This document shows positions 28,154-37,340 of a stretch of DNA of 64,000 nt, one piece after another. The notes under the pieces were generated by a model. It was not told the DNA's origin and did not search any database. It saw only the letters and a program-made list of their open reading frames with translations. Numbering within the stretch: the stretch's first letter is position 1; each line of letters opens with the position of its first letter. Origin of the DNA: Burkholderiales bacterium (GTDB lineage: Bacteria > Pseudomonadota > Gammaproteobacteria > Burkholderiales > Burkholderiaceae_C); assembly GCA_020354665.1 (NCBI GenBank), contig CP070653.1:575178-639177 (forward strand), written 5' to 3'. Position numbers and translations under genes: made by a program.

Positions 28154-30693
28154 GGAATGAACGCGGAGTTGGAAGTCTCGAGCGGCTCAGCCCGCACCGT
28201 GTCAACGGGCAACGAGAAGGAAAATCGACAGCCCACGATCTCCGGCCCATTGTAGAGGTTCTGCGCCCGGATCCGGCCGCGGTGCGACTCGACGATCGAA
28301 CGGCATAGCGACAGACCGATGCCCAAGCCGTCGTGCTTGGTCGAGTAGAACGCCTCGTACATGCGGTCGATCACTTCTTCCTTGAGGCCCGGGCCAGTGT
28401 CCGTCACCGTGAATTCGACCACGCCGCCTTCCTCGGGCGTGTGGCGCGGCACGACGCGCAGCTCGACGCGGCGACGAGCCGCCGGCAGCTTGGCGCCGTC
28501 GATTGCCTCGGCCGCGTTCTTCAGCAGGTTCAGCACGACCTGCTCGATCAGAATGGGGTCGACCATCAGCGGCGGCAGCCGTTGCGCGACGTACGTGTGC
28601 AGCTCGACGTGGCGTCGGTGCAATTCGATGCTTGCCAGTTCCACCGCGTCATCGACGATCTCGCGCGCGTGCGCGGCCACCCGCTGCGGCTCGCTGCGCT
28701 TGACGAACGCGCGGATGCGATGGATCACCTGTCCGGCACGCTGGGCCTGGCGGGCCGTCTTGTCGAGCGTGGCGATCAGGTCGTCCTTTGCGATCTGGCC
28801 GCTGCGCACGCGTGAGATCATGCCGTTGCAGTAGTCGGTGATCGCGGTGAGGGGCTGGTTCAGTTCGTGGGCCACCGAGCTGACCATCTCGCCCATCGTG
28901 ACCAGGCGGCTCGTGACCTGCGCCCTCTCGGCCTGCTGGGCGGCCTGAATCTCCGTGCGCCGCCGTTCGGTCACGTCAGTGGCGATCAGCATCTGCGCGA
29001 GCCGCCCGTCGGTCCATTGCAGGTAGCGCGTCCGCACGTCGAACCATTTCTCCAGCGATTGGACCAGCACTTCACGCGGAGTGGTCGCGGTCTCCATCAG
29101 TGCTTGCGCGGGCAGGCCCCCCAAGGTGTCGACAGCATCGCCGTTGTCGGGCACATACGGTGCACCGGGTCGCGCGCCCGCCAACACGGCGTGCCCCGCG
29201 GCATCGGCGCCAAACCACAGCCGGTACGAGCGGTTGGCGAACAGCAACTCGCCTTCGTGCACCGAGACGACCGACACCGCGGCGTCGAGGCCCTCAAGCA
29301 CGGTCGTGAACCGCTCGTGCGACGCAGACAACTGGTCGCGGATGCGCTTGGCCTCGGTGATGTTGGTCATCGAGGTCATCCAGCCGGTCTGCTGCCCCCG
29401 CGGGTCGATCAGCGCCGAGACGTACATGCGCGCGTCAAACAGCGACCCGTCCTTGCGCATTACTTTTACCTCGATGCCGCCGGCCGGACTGCGCCCGCGC
29501 AGTTCCTGCATCAACAGCCGGTTGTTCTCTTCGATCAGGTCCAACGGCCAGTAGGGGAACGGGGGCAGCCGTCCGACCAGCTCGGCCTCGGAAAAACCGG
29601 TCATCGCGCAGAAGGCGGGGTTGACGTAGGTGATGCGCCCCTCCAGGTCCATCGTCCGCATGCCGGTGAGCATGGAGTTCTCCATGGCGCGACGGAAGTT
29701 GGTCTCGGAGACCAGCGCGGCCTGCATCTGCGAGCGCCGACGCACGTGTCGCCACGTGCCCAGCAGCATCCAGACCGTCAGCCCGGAAAGGGCCAGCACC
29801 ATCCAGAACAGCGTGTTGCTGATCAGGCCGACCGATGTCCGATATCCCTCGCCGCGCAGCACCAGACCGTTCAGCGCCGGCGCGACCGGAACCTCGTGCG
29901 CAAGCGGCGCGGCAGCCGGGGCCCGACCGACGCCCGAGACCGTGCTCGCCAGCACCTTGGCCTGTGGGTCGATCAGGCTGATCGCATGGCGCTGCGCGAC
30001 CTCGGCCGGCACAAAGAAGCGCGCCAGAGCCTCGACTGAGTACTCGGCTATCACCACACCAGCGAACGTATTGCGCTCGATCAACGGGACTTGCACCTGA
30101 AAAACCGAGCGTCCATCGCGGTCGACAAAGGGTCGCGAATACAGGGGCTGGCGCAACTCGCGGACCGCCGAAAAGGCCTGCTCCGGCTCATTGTTGCTGC
30201 CTTCGACCGGGAGCGACGGGTCGCTGCCTTGGCCGCTGGACTCGGAAGCGGAGTGGTAGCTGAGCGCCGAGTAACTTGCCCGCGGCACCCGATTCGCGGT
30301 CAGCCAGATCAGGTGCGTGAGCTCGGGGCGTTCGCGCGTGAAGGCAGCCGCCTGCTCGACGAATGCCTCGGCATCGACCTGGCGCGTCACCAGCTCGCGG
30401 GCCATGCGCGTCAGCTGCTCCTGGTTTTCGATCAAGCGCAGCCGCATCTGCTGCTGGACCACCTCCGTGTCGCGCTGCAGTGATTGGTGTTCGCGCTCGA
30501 ATTCCTCGTTGCGCAGGTACCAAAAGGCCGCGATGATGGCCGCGAGAAAGAGCAGGACGGAGACCAGCGGCCCGAGCGTCGCAAACCGGTCCTGGCGTAC
30601 CGGGGACTGACGGCGCCACCAGCGGCCCAGCAGCCGTTGGCGGCGAGAAGAGCCCTGCAGGCCGTCGATGACCGGTCCCGGTCGCGAACTCAT
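28150..30693 (-). CDS. Membrane PAS-domain sensor histidine kinase
   Basis: An 847-residue kinase. It has a first membrane helix (about 42-62), a large periplasmic domain (about 65-300), and a second helix (about 303-322, LFWMVLALSGLTVWMLLG). Two PAS domains follow (about 340-455 and 470-580); the first has GRITYVNPAFCAMTGFSEAELVG and MTNITEAKRI. The His domain carries SSVAHELNQPLTAITDYCNGM and the ATPase domain VVLNLLKNAAEAI, VTDTGPGLKEE and DGLGIGLSLCRSIVESH. The layout resembles DctS/FixL-type kinases. The ligand is unknown. An in-frame ATG at 30726 would add 11 residues; neither start has a clear ribosome site. It is divergent from aceE. Confidence 0.93.
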   Translation of the reverse strand: MSSRPGPVIDGLQGSSRRQRLLGRWWRRQSPVRQDRFATLGPLVSVLLFLAAIIAAFWYLRNEEFEREHQSLQRDTEVVQQQMRLRLIENQEQLTRMARELVTRQVDAEAFVEQAAAFTRERPELTHLIWLTANRVPRASYSALSYHSASESSGQGSDPSLPVEGSNNEPEQAFSAVRELRQPLYSRPFVDRDGRSVFQVQVPLIERNTFAGVVIAEYSVEALARFFVPAEVAQRHAISLIDPQAKVLASTVSGVGRAPAAAPLAHEVPVAPALNGLVLRGEGYRTSVGLISNTLFWMVLALSGLTVWMLLGTWRHVRRRSQMQAALVSETNFRRAMENSMLTGMRTMDLEGRITYVNPAFCAMTGFSEAELVGRLPPFPYWPLDLIEENNRLLMQELRGRSPAGGIEVKVMRKDGSLFDARMYVSALIDPRGQQTGWMTSMTNITEAKRIRDQLSASHERFTTVLEGLDAAVSVVSVHEGELLFANRSYRLWFGADAAGHAVLAGARPGAPYVPDNGDAVDTLGGLPAQALMETATTPREVLVQSLEKWFDVRTRYLQWTDGRLAQMLIATDVTERRRTEIQAAQQAERAQVTSRLVTMGEMVSSVAHELNQPLTAITDYCNGMISRVRSGQIAKDDLIATLDKTARQAQRAGQVIHRIRAFVKRSEPQRVAAHAREIVDDAVELASIELHRRHVELHTYVAQRLPPLMVDPILIEQVVLNLLKNAAEAIDGAKLPAARRRVELRVVPRHTPEEGGVVEFTVTDTGPGLKEEVIDRMYEAFYSTKHDGLGIGLSLCRSIVESHRGRIRAQNLYNGPEIVGCRFSFSLPVDTVRAEPLETSNSAFIP

Positions 30694-30789
30694 GATTCCA
30701 TTATCGTGGGCTCGCAAAGGGAACATCCGGCACCGATTCGAGGCACAGCATCACGCGAGATACCATGATGCGGAATCAATAGCCATAAT

Positions 30790-30818
30790 TTGAAATTTCA
30801 CGTGGGCTGTGTCAGACT
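30790..30818 (+). promoter_or_regulatory. A+T-rich palindrome and possible promoter ahead of aceE
   Basis: In the 182-base gap between the PAS kinase and aceE, the perfect 10-base palindrome TGAAATTTCA (30791-30800) stands out in an A+T-rich patch (about 30775-30800) within otherwise G+C-rich DNA. TTGAAA (30790-30795) with CAGACT (30813-30818) at 17 bases would make a modest sigma70 promoter for aceE. The palindrome could then be a regulator site overlapping the -35. This is suggestive only. Confidence 0.35.
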
Positions 30819-30875
30819 GCGCACCGCAGGCTGGCGCATCCGGCGGCCACGCTTCACCAACCCGAGGAGACACGC

Positions 30876-33602
30876 ATGTCGGCAATGCCCGAGTCCCGTC
30901 CCGCCGTCGCTGCGAACGACAGCGACGCTGTCGAAACCCGCGAATGGCTCGACGCGCTGAGCGCAGTCATTGCCGCGGAAGGACCGGAGCGCGCGCATTT
31001 CCTGATCGAGCGGCTGCTCGAGCATGCGCGCCAGAACAGCATTGACATGCCGTTCTCGGCCACGACGGCGTATGTCAACACGATCGAGCCCGACCAGGAG
31101 GAGCGCAGCCCCGGCAATCTAAAGCTCGAAGGTAGGCTGCGCGCCTACATGCGCTGGAATGCAATGGCAATGGTCGTCAAGGCCAATCGGCTGGACCCCG
31201 CCGATGGCGGGGATCTGGGCGGCCACATAAGTTCGTTCCAGTCGCTCGCGCATATGCTGGCCGCAGGCTTCAACCACTTCTGGCACGCCGACGACACCGA
31301 TGCCGGCGGCACCCACGGTGGCGACCTGCTTTACCTGCAGGGGCACTCGGCACCGGGGATGTACGCGCGCGCCTTTCTCGAGGGCCGGCTGACCGAGCAG
31401 CAGCTCCTCAACTTCCGCCAGGAGGTGCAAGGCAAGGGCATTTCGAGCTATCCGCACCCGAAGCTGATGCCCGACTTCTGGCAGTTTCCGACCGTCTCGA
31501 TGGGGCTCGGCCCGCTGATGGCGATCTACCAGGCGCGGTTCCTGAAGTACCTGCACGCGCGCGGCATCGCCGACACCGCCAGGCGCAAGGTCTGGGTGTT
31601 CTGCGGCGACGGTGAGATGGACGAACCCGAGAGTCTCGGCGCGATCGGCCTGGCCGCGCGCGAGAAGCTCGACAACCTCGTGTTTGTCATCAACTGCAAC
31701 CTGCAACGGCTCGACGGCCCCGTGCGCGGCAACGGCAAGATCATCCAGGAGCTCGAAGGCGGCTTCCGCGGCGCAGGCTGGAACGTGATCAAGCTCGTCT
31801 GGGGCAGCAACTGGGATCCGCTGCTGGCACGCGACAAGGACGGCGTGCTGAAGAAGATCATGATGGAGACGCTGGACGGCGATTACCAGGCGTTCAAGGC
31901 CAACGACGGTGCGTTCGTGCGCAAGCACTTCTTCGGTCGTGATCCGCGTGCCCTCGAGCTGGTCACCAAGATGAGTGACGAGGACATCTGGGCGCTACGC
32001 CGGGGAGGTCACGATGCGGCCAAGGTGTACGCCGCCTTCCACCGCGCATTCCACCACCAGGGTCATCCGACCGTGATCCTCGTGAAGACGGTCAAGGGCT
32101 ATGGCATGGGCAAGGCGGGCGAGGGCAAGATGACCGCCCACCAGACCAAGAAGCTCACCGACGACGACATTCGCTACTTCCGCGACCGCTTCAACATTCC
32201 GATCCCCGATTCGGAGCTGCACAAGATCCCGTTCTACAAGCCGGCCGACGACACGCCGGAGATACGCTACTTGCACGAGCGGCGCAAGGCGCTCGGAGGC
32301 TATCTGCCGCGTCGCCGCGGGAAGGCCGACGAGCAGTTCACGGTGCCATCGCTGGAGACCTTCAAGGCGGTGCTCGAACCGACCGCGGAAGGGCGCGAGA
32401 TCAGCACCACGCAGGCCTACGTGCGGTTCCTGGCGCAGCTGCTACGCGACAAGGCGCTCGGCCCGCGCGTGGTGCCGATCCTGGTCGACGAGGCACGCAC
32501 CTTCGGCATGGAGGGGCTGTTCCGCCAGATCGGCATCTACAACCCCGAGGGTCAGAAGTACACGCCGGTCGACAAGGACCAGGTCATGTACTACAGGGAG
32601 GACAAGGCCGGCCAGATCCTGCAGGAGGGCATCAACGAGGCGGGCGGCATGAGCAGCTGGATTGCTGCGGCAACGTCGTATTCGACGAACAACCGCATCA
32701 TGATCCCCTTCTACATCTACTACTCGATGTTCGGTCTGCAGCGCGTGGGCGACCTTGCCTGGGCCGCCGGCGACATGCAGGCGCGTGGATTCCTGCTCGG
32801 TGGCACGTCCGGCCGCACGACGCTCAACGGCGAAGGCCTTCAACACGAGGACGGCCACAGCCAGGTGCTGGCCAGCACGATCCCCAATTGCGTCAGCTAC
32901 GACCCGACCTTCGCCCACGAGGTCGGCGTGATCCTGCACCACGGCCTGAAACGCATGATCGAGAAGCAGGACAACGTGTTCTTCTACCTGACGCTGCTCA
33001 ACGAGAACTACGCGATGCCGGGGCTGAAGGCCGGAACCGAGCAGCAGATCGTCAAGGGCATGTACTTGTTGCAGGAGGCCGGCAAGACCAGGAAGGGCAC
33101 GCCAAGCGTGAATCTGCTGGGCAGCGGCTCGATCCTGCGCGAGTCAATGGCTGCCCGGGAGCTCCTGCAGAAGGACTGGGGGGTTGTCGCCAACGTGTGG
33201 AGCTGTCCGAGCTTCAACGAGCTCGCGCGCGACGGCCAGGATTGCGAGCGCTGGAACTTGCTGCATCCGACCGGCAAACTGCGCGTGCCGTTCGTCACCG
33301 AGCAACTCGAACCGCACGCGGGGCCAGTGGTGGCAAGCACCGACTACATCAAGAACTACGCGGAACAGATCCGGGCTTTCATCCCGAAGGACCGCAGCTA
33401 CCGCGTGCTCGGCACCGACGGATTCGGCCGCAGCGATTTCCGTAGCAAGCTGCGGGAGCACTTCGAAGTCGACCGCCGCTACATCGTCGTCGCCGCGTTG
33501 AAGGCACTCGCCGACGACGGCGCCCTCGCTGCGGGCAAGGCCGCCGAGGCAATCAAGAAGTACCGCATCGACACGACCAAGGTCAACCCGCTGTTCGCCT
33601 GA
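30876..33602 (+). CDS. aceE: Pyruvate dehydrogenase E1 component (homodimeric type)
   Basis: A 908-residue thiamine-diphosphate enzyme that decarboxylates pyruvate and acetylates the lipoyl groups of E2. The N-terminus DSDAVETREWLDALSAVI and the segment ARQNSIDMPFSATTAYVNTI are characteristic. The ThDP fold motif reads VFCGDGEMDEPESLGAIGLAAREKLDNLVFVINCNLQRLDGPVRGN; later blocks are FSIYYSMFGLQR-like FYIYYSMFGLQRVGDLAWAAGD and GRTTLNGEGLQHEDGHS. Length matches E. coli AceE. GAGGAGA precedes the ATG. It is the first gene of the aceE-aceF-lpdA operon, and aceF starts 24 bases downstream. Confidence 0.98.
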   Translation: MSAMPESRPAVAANDSDAVETREWLDALSAVIAAEGPERAHFLIERLLEHARQNSIDMPFSATTAYVNTIEPDQEERSPGNLKLEGRLRAYMRWNAMAMVVKANRLDPADGGDLGGHISSFQSLAHMLAAGFNHFWHADDTDAGGTHGGDLLYLQGHSAPGMYARAFLEGRLTEQQLLNFRQEVQGKGISSYPHPKLMPDFWQFPTVSMGLGPLMAIYQARFLKYLHARGIADTARRKVWVFCGDGEMDEPESLGAIGLAAREKLDNLVFVINCNLQRLDGPVRGNGKIIQELEGGFRGAGWNVIKLVWGSNWDPLLARDKDGVLKKIMMETLDGDYQAFKANDGAFVRKHFFGRDPRALELVTKMSDEDIWALRRGGHDAAKVYAAFHRAFHHQGHPTVILVKTVKGYGMGKAGEGKMTAHQTKKLTDDDIRYFRDRFNIPIPDSELHKIPFYKPADDTPEIRYLHERRKALGGYLPRRRGKADEQFTVPSLETFKAVLEPTAEGREISTTQAYVRFLAQLLRDKALGPRVVPILVDEARTFGMEGLFRQIGIYNPEGQKYTPVDKDQVMYYREDKAGQILQEGINEAGGMSSWIAAATSYSTNNRIMIPFYIYYSMFGLQRVGDLAWAAGDMQARGFLLGGTSGRTTLNGEGLQHEDGHSQVLASTIPNCVSYDPTFAHEVGVILHHGLKRMIEKQDNVFFYLTLLNENYAMPGLKAGTEQQIVKGMYLLQEAGKTRKGTPSVNLLGSGSILRESMAARELLQKDWGVVANVWSCPSFNELARDGQDCERWNLLHPTGKLRVPFVTEQLEPHAGPVVASTDYIKNYAEQIRAFIPKDRSYRVLGTDGFGRSDFRSKLREHFEVDRRYIVVAALKALADDGALAAGKAAEAIKKYRIDTTKVNPLFA

Positions 33603-33626
33603 CAACCACATCAACGGAGACGAGAA

Positions 33627-35267
33627 ATGGCCGTGGTGGAAGTGAAGGTCCCCGACATCGGGGACTTCAAGGACGTTGCCGTCATCGAAGTGCTGGTCAA
33701 GCCGGGCGACACCATCAAGGCGGAGCAGTCGCTGATCACCGTCGAATCGGACAAGGCGTCGATGGAGATTCCGTCGTCGCACGCCGGCGGGGTCAGGGAA
33801 CTGAAGGTCGCGCTGGGCGACACGGTCAGCGAAGGGTCGGTGGTGCTACTGCTCGAGACACAGGGCGCGGCAGCCGCGCCGCGCGAAGCGCCGGCGGCTG
33901 TGCCGGCCGCTGTGCCTGCCGCACCAGCCAGTGCGCCGGTTGTTTCCGCGCCGACGCCCGCCGCCGGCCGCGTCGAGGTATTGGTCCCCGACATCGGCGA
34001 CTTCCGCGACGTGGCCGTGATCGAGATCTTCGTCAAGCCAGGTGACGCGATCCAGGTCGAGCAGAGCCTGATCACCGTCGAAAGCGACAAGGCATCGATG
34101 GAGATTCCCTCGTCGCACGCCGGCGTGGTCAAGGAACTCAAGGTCAAGCTCGGCGACAAGGTCTCGCAGGGTTCGCCAATCGCGGTTCTCGAGGGTGCTG
34201 CGGGCGCCGCCACGGCACCGCCGGCTGCGCCCGTTGCGACGCCCGCAGCCGCGGAGGCGCAGCCGCCGGCCGTGCCCTCGGCGCCTGTGCCCGCGCCGAT
34301 GCCGCCGCACCAGCCAGCTGCTGCGAAGGGCACGCTGCCGCATGCCTCGCCGTCGGTGCGCAAGTTCGCGCGCGAGCTCGGCGTGCCGCTCGACGAGGTG
34401 ACGGGCAGCGGATCCAAAGGCCGCATCACGCAGGAGGATGTGCAGCGCTTCGTCAAGGGCGTGATGAGCGGTGCCACACAGACCGAGGCACAGAAGGCCA
34501 AGGCGCCCACCCAAGTGGCCGCCGGCGGCGCGCTGCCTGGGCTGTTGCCGTGGCCGCAGGTCGACTACGCGAAGTTCGGCGAGGTCGAGCGCACGGACTT
34601 GTCGCGCATCAAGAAGATCAGCGGCGCCAACCTCCACCGCAACTGGGTGATGATCCCCCACGTCACCAACCACGACGACGCGGACATCACCGAGCTCGAG
34701 GCGTTCCGGGTCCAGCTCAACAAGGAGTACGACAAGAGCGGCATCAAGGTCACGATGCTCGCGTTCCTGATCAAGGCCAGCGTCGCTGCCTTGAAGAGAT
34801 TCCCCGAGTTCAACGCGTCGCTCGACGGCGACCAGCTGGTGCTCAAGAAGTACTTCCACATCGGATTCGCCGCTGACACGCCCAACGGGCTGGTCGTGCC
34901 GGTGATCAAGGACGCCGACAAGAAGGGCATTCTGGCGATCAGCCTGGAGATGAGCGAGCTCGCGAAAAAGGCGCGCGAGGGCAAGCTCGGTCCCGCGGAG
35001 ATGACGGGCGGCTGCTTCAGCATCTCGTCGCTCGGCGGCATCGGCGGTCGCTACTTCACGCCGATCATCAACGCGCCGGAGGTTGCGATCATGGGTGTTT
35101 GTCGCAGCAGCACCGAGCCGCGCTGGGATGGCAAGCAGTTCACTCCGCGGCTGATCCTGCCGCTATCGCTCAGTTGGGATCACCGCGTGATTGACGGCGC
35201 CGCCGCCGCGCGCTTCAACGCGTATTTCGTGCAGATCCTGGCGGACTTCCGCCGGGTGATGCTGTGA
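33627..35267 (+). CDS. aceF: Pyruvate dehydrogenase E2, dihydrolipoyl acetyltransferase
   Basis: A 546-residue E2 subunit forming the core of the pyruvate dehydrogenase complex and transferring acetyl groups to CoA. Two lipoyl domains are visible (about 1-76 and 116-190), each with the lipoyl lysine in [10 protein letters not shown]. They are joined by Ala/Pro linkers. A peripheral-subunit-binding domain follows (about 238-275, ASPSVRKFARELGVPLDEVTGSG) and then the catalytic domain (about 310-546) with LSWDHRVIDGAAAARFN, the HxxxDG active site near 518-524. The first lipoyl domain is nearly identical in DNA to that of lpdA. Confidence 0.97.
   Translation: MAVVEVKVPDIGDFKDVAVIEVLVKPGDTIKAEQSLITVESDKASMEIPSSHAGGVRELKVALGDTVSEGSVVLLLETQGAAAAPREAPAAVPAAVPAAPASAPVVSAPTPAAGRVEVLVPDIGDFRDVAVIEIFVKPGDAIQVEQSLITVESDKASMEIPSSHAGVVKELKVKLGDKVSQGSPIAVLEGAAGAATAPPAAPVATPAAAEAQPPAVPSAPVPAPMPPHQPAAAKGTLPHASPSVRKFARELGVPLDEVTGSGSKGRITQEDVQRFVKGVMSGATQTEAQKAKAPTQVAAGGALPGLLPWPQVDYAKFGEVERTDLSRIKKISGANLHRNWVMIPHVTNHDDADITELEAFRVQLNKEYDKSGIKVTMLAFLIKASVAALKRFPEFNASLDGDQLVLKKYFHIGFAADTPNGLVVPVIKDADKKGILAISLEMSELAKKAREGKLGPAEMTGGCFSISSLGGIGGRYFTPIINAPEVAIMGVCRSSTEPRWDGKQFTPRLILPLSLSWDHRVIDGAAAARFNAYFVQILADFRRVML
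33663..33745 (+). repeat. 83-bp block identical to the lpdA lipoyl-domain start (copy 1)
   Basis: Within the first lipoyl domain of aceF this block matches 35400-35482 base for base by eye, including synonymous positions. The second aceF lipoyl domain, by contrast, has diverged at many third positions. This indicates recent duplication or gene conversion between aceF and lpdA. Confidence 0.85.
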
Positions 35268-35363
35268 GCGGAGGCTCCGCCATGGGCATCCCCGCTCACG
35301 TTCGTTCGCTGGCCCCTGCGGGGGCGCAGGCCCCCGTTGGGGCCGGCCGGCAGGAGTCCTGAC

Positions 35364-37133
35364 ATGGCCCTCATCGAAGTCAAGGTTCCCGACATCGGCG
35401 ACTTCAAGGACGTTGCCGTCATCGAAGTGCTGGTCAAGCCGGGCGACACCATCAAGGCGGAGCAGTCGCTGATCACCGTCGAGTCGGACAAGGCGTCGAT
35501 GGAGATTCCTTCGTCGCACGCCGGCGTGGTCAGGGAAATGAAAGTCGCGCTGGGCGACAAGGTCAGCGAAGGCTCGACGATCCTGACGCTGGAGGCACAA
35601 CCGGCGGCCGCACCGGCCTCGGCACCTGCAGCGGCGTCCGTTGCTGCACCGTCGGCTCCGGCAGTCAGCACGGCGCCGGCAGCAAGCTACGCCGGCGTGG
35701 CCGACCTCGAGTGCGAGATGCTGGTGCTTGGTGGGGGTCCCGGTGGCTATTCGGCGGCGTTCCGTGCCGCCGACCTCGGCATGAAGACGGTGCTCGTCGA
35801 GCGCTATCCGGCGCTGGGCGGCGTGTGCCTGAACGTCGGCTGCATCCCGAGCAAGGCCCTGCTGCACGTGGCGGCGGTGATCGACGAAGTCAGCCACTTC
35901 GCGGGCATCGGCGTCGAGTTTGGAAAACCGAGGATCGATGCGAAGAAGCTGCTTGCCCACAAGGTCAAAGTCGTCGGCAAGCTGACCGGCGGCCTGGCCG
36001 CAATGGCCAAGATGCGCAAAGTGACGGTGGTGCGCGGCTACGGCAGCTTCGTCGATCCGCACCATCTGGCCGTCGAGGAGACCACCGGCAGTGGCCAGGA
36101 CAAGACTGGCAAGACGCAGACCATCCGATTCAGGCAGTGCATCATCGCCGCTGGGTCGCAGGCGGTGCACCTACCGTTCCTGCCCGACGATCCGCGCATC
36201 GTTGACTCCACCGGCGCGCTCGAGCTGCGCGAGCTACCCCAGAGGATGCTGATCATCGGCGGCGGCATCATCGGCCTGGAGATGGGCACCGTCTATTCGA
36301 CGCTCGGGGCGCGGCTGGACGTTGTCGAGATGATGGACAACCTCATGCTCGGAGCGGACCGCGACCTGGTCAGGGTGTGGCAGAAGATGAACGCGCCGCG
36401 CTTCGACAACATCATGCTCAAGACGAAAACCGTCGGGGCCGAAGCGATGGCCAAGGGCATCCGCGTCAAGTTCGAGTCTGCCGACGGCAAGAGTAGCGAC
36501 GGGTTGTACGACCTCGTGCTGCAAGCCGTCGGCCGCACCCCGAATGGCAGCAAGATCGGCGCGGAAAAGGCGGGGGTCGCTGTGACCGACCGCGGCTTCA
36601 TCGCGGTAGATGTGCAAATGCGCACGAACGTCGGACACATTTTCGCGATCGGCGACATCGTTGGCCAGCCGATGCTGGCACACAAGGCAGTGCACGAGGC
36701 GCACGTTGCGGCCGAGGTGGCGGCTGGAGAGAAAGCGGCCTTCGATGCGCGCGTGATTCCGAGCGTTGCCTACACCGATCCCGAGGTCGCGTGGGTCGGC
36801 CTGACCGAGGACGAGGCGAAAGCCAGTGGCGTCAAGGTGAAGAAGGGCCTCTTCCCATGGACCGCATCAGGGCGCGCAATTGCCAATGGCCGCGACGAGG
36901 GCTTCACGAAACTGTTGTTTGACGAGCAGACGCACCGCCTCGTCGGCGGCGGCATCGTCGGCACGCACGCCGGCGACTTGATCAGCGAGATCGCACTGGC
37001 GATCGAGATGGGCGCCGATGCGGTCGACATCGGCAAGACGATCCATCCGCATCCGACGCTCGGGGAAAGCATCGGGATGGCCGCCGAGGTCGCCCACGGC
37101 TCGTGCACCGATCTGCCGCCCCAGAAGAGGTGA
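35364..37133 (+). CDS. lpdA: Dihydrolipoyl dehydrogenase with N-terminal lipoyl domain
   Basis: A 589-residue E3 flavoprotein that reoxidises dihydrolipoamide with NAD. An N-terminal lipoyl domain (about 1-76, [10 protein letters not shown]) and an Ala/Pro linker precede the flavoprotein core. The core shows the FAD site [21 protein letters not shown], the redox disulfide [17 protein letters not shown] (about 153-169), the NAD site [37 protein letters not shown], and the catalytic [15 protein letters not shown] near the end. E3 with its own lipoyl domain is known from several proteobacteria. The ATG at 35364 follows AGGAG. It is the last gene of the operon. Confidence 0.97.
   Translation: MALIEVKVPDIGDFKDVAVIEVLVKPGDTIKAEQSLITVESDKASMEIPSSHAGVVREMKVALGDKVSEGSTILTLEAQPAAAPASAPAAASVAAPSAPAVSTAPAASYAGVADLECEMLVLGGGPGGYSAAFRAADLGMKTVLVERYPALGGVCLNVGCIPSKALLHVAAVIDEVSHFAGIGVEFGKPRIDAKKLLAHKVKVVGKLTGGLAAMAKMRKVTVVRGYGSFVDPHHLAVEETTGSGQDKTGKTQTIRFRQCIIAAGSQAVHLPFLPDDPRIVDSTGALELRELPQRMLIIGGGIIGLEMGTVYSTLGARLDVVEMMDNLMLGADRDLVRVWQKMNAPRFDNIMLKTKTVGAEAMAKGIRVKFESADGKSSDGLYDLVLQAVGRTPNGSKIGAEKAGVAVTDRGFIAVDVQMRTNVGHIFAIGDIVGQPMLAHKAVHEAHVAAEVAAGEKAAFDARVIPSVAYTDPEVAWVGLTEDEAKASGVKVKKGLFPWTASGRAIANGRDEGFTKLLFDEQTHRLVGGGIVGTHAGDLISEIALAIEMGADAVDIGKTIHPHPTLGESIGMAAEVAHGSCTDLPPQKR
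35400..35482 (+). repeat. 83-bp block identical to the aceF lipoyl-domain start (copy 2)
   Basis: Partner of the block at 33663-33745. Similarity continues on both sides at lower identity for the rest of the lipoyl domain (to about 35580). Confidence 0.85.
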
Positions 37134-37340
37134 GCTACCCGGAGCCGGGTTTCAGCGCCGTCGGTTCTGCACAAACGCGCGATTCGCGCAAGATGCCCCA
37201 ACACCGCGGCCGCATCGGCAGGGCTCGCCTACGCGTGCATGCGCTAACATTCCGGGGCGTGGCGGCTTGCGCGCGGGCTGACGCCTGACGTGTGGCGCGG
37301 CGGGCGGGTCGCCGACCCGCCATCGACCCCGATCGTTACC

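Noticed and set aside
37137..37152. Short hairpin ACCCG-GAGC-CGGGT followed by TT after lpdA as a terminator
   Set aside because: The stem is only 5 bp and the T-run has three bases, so it is too weak to call.
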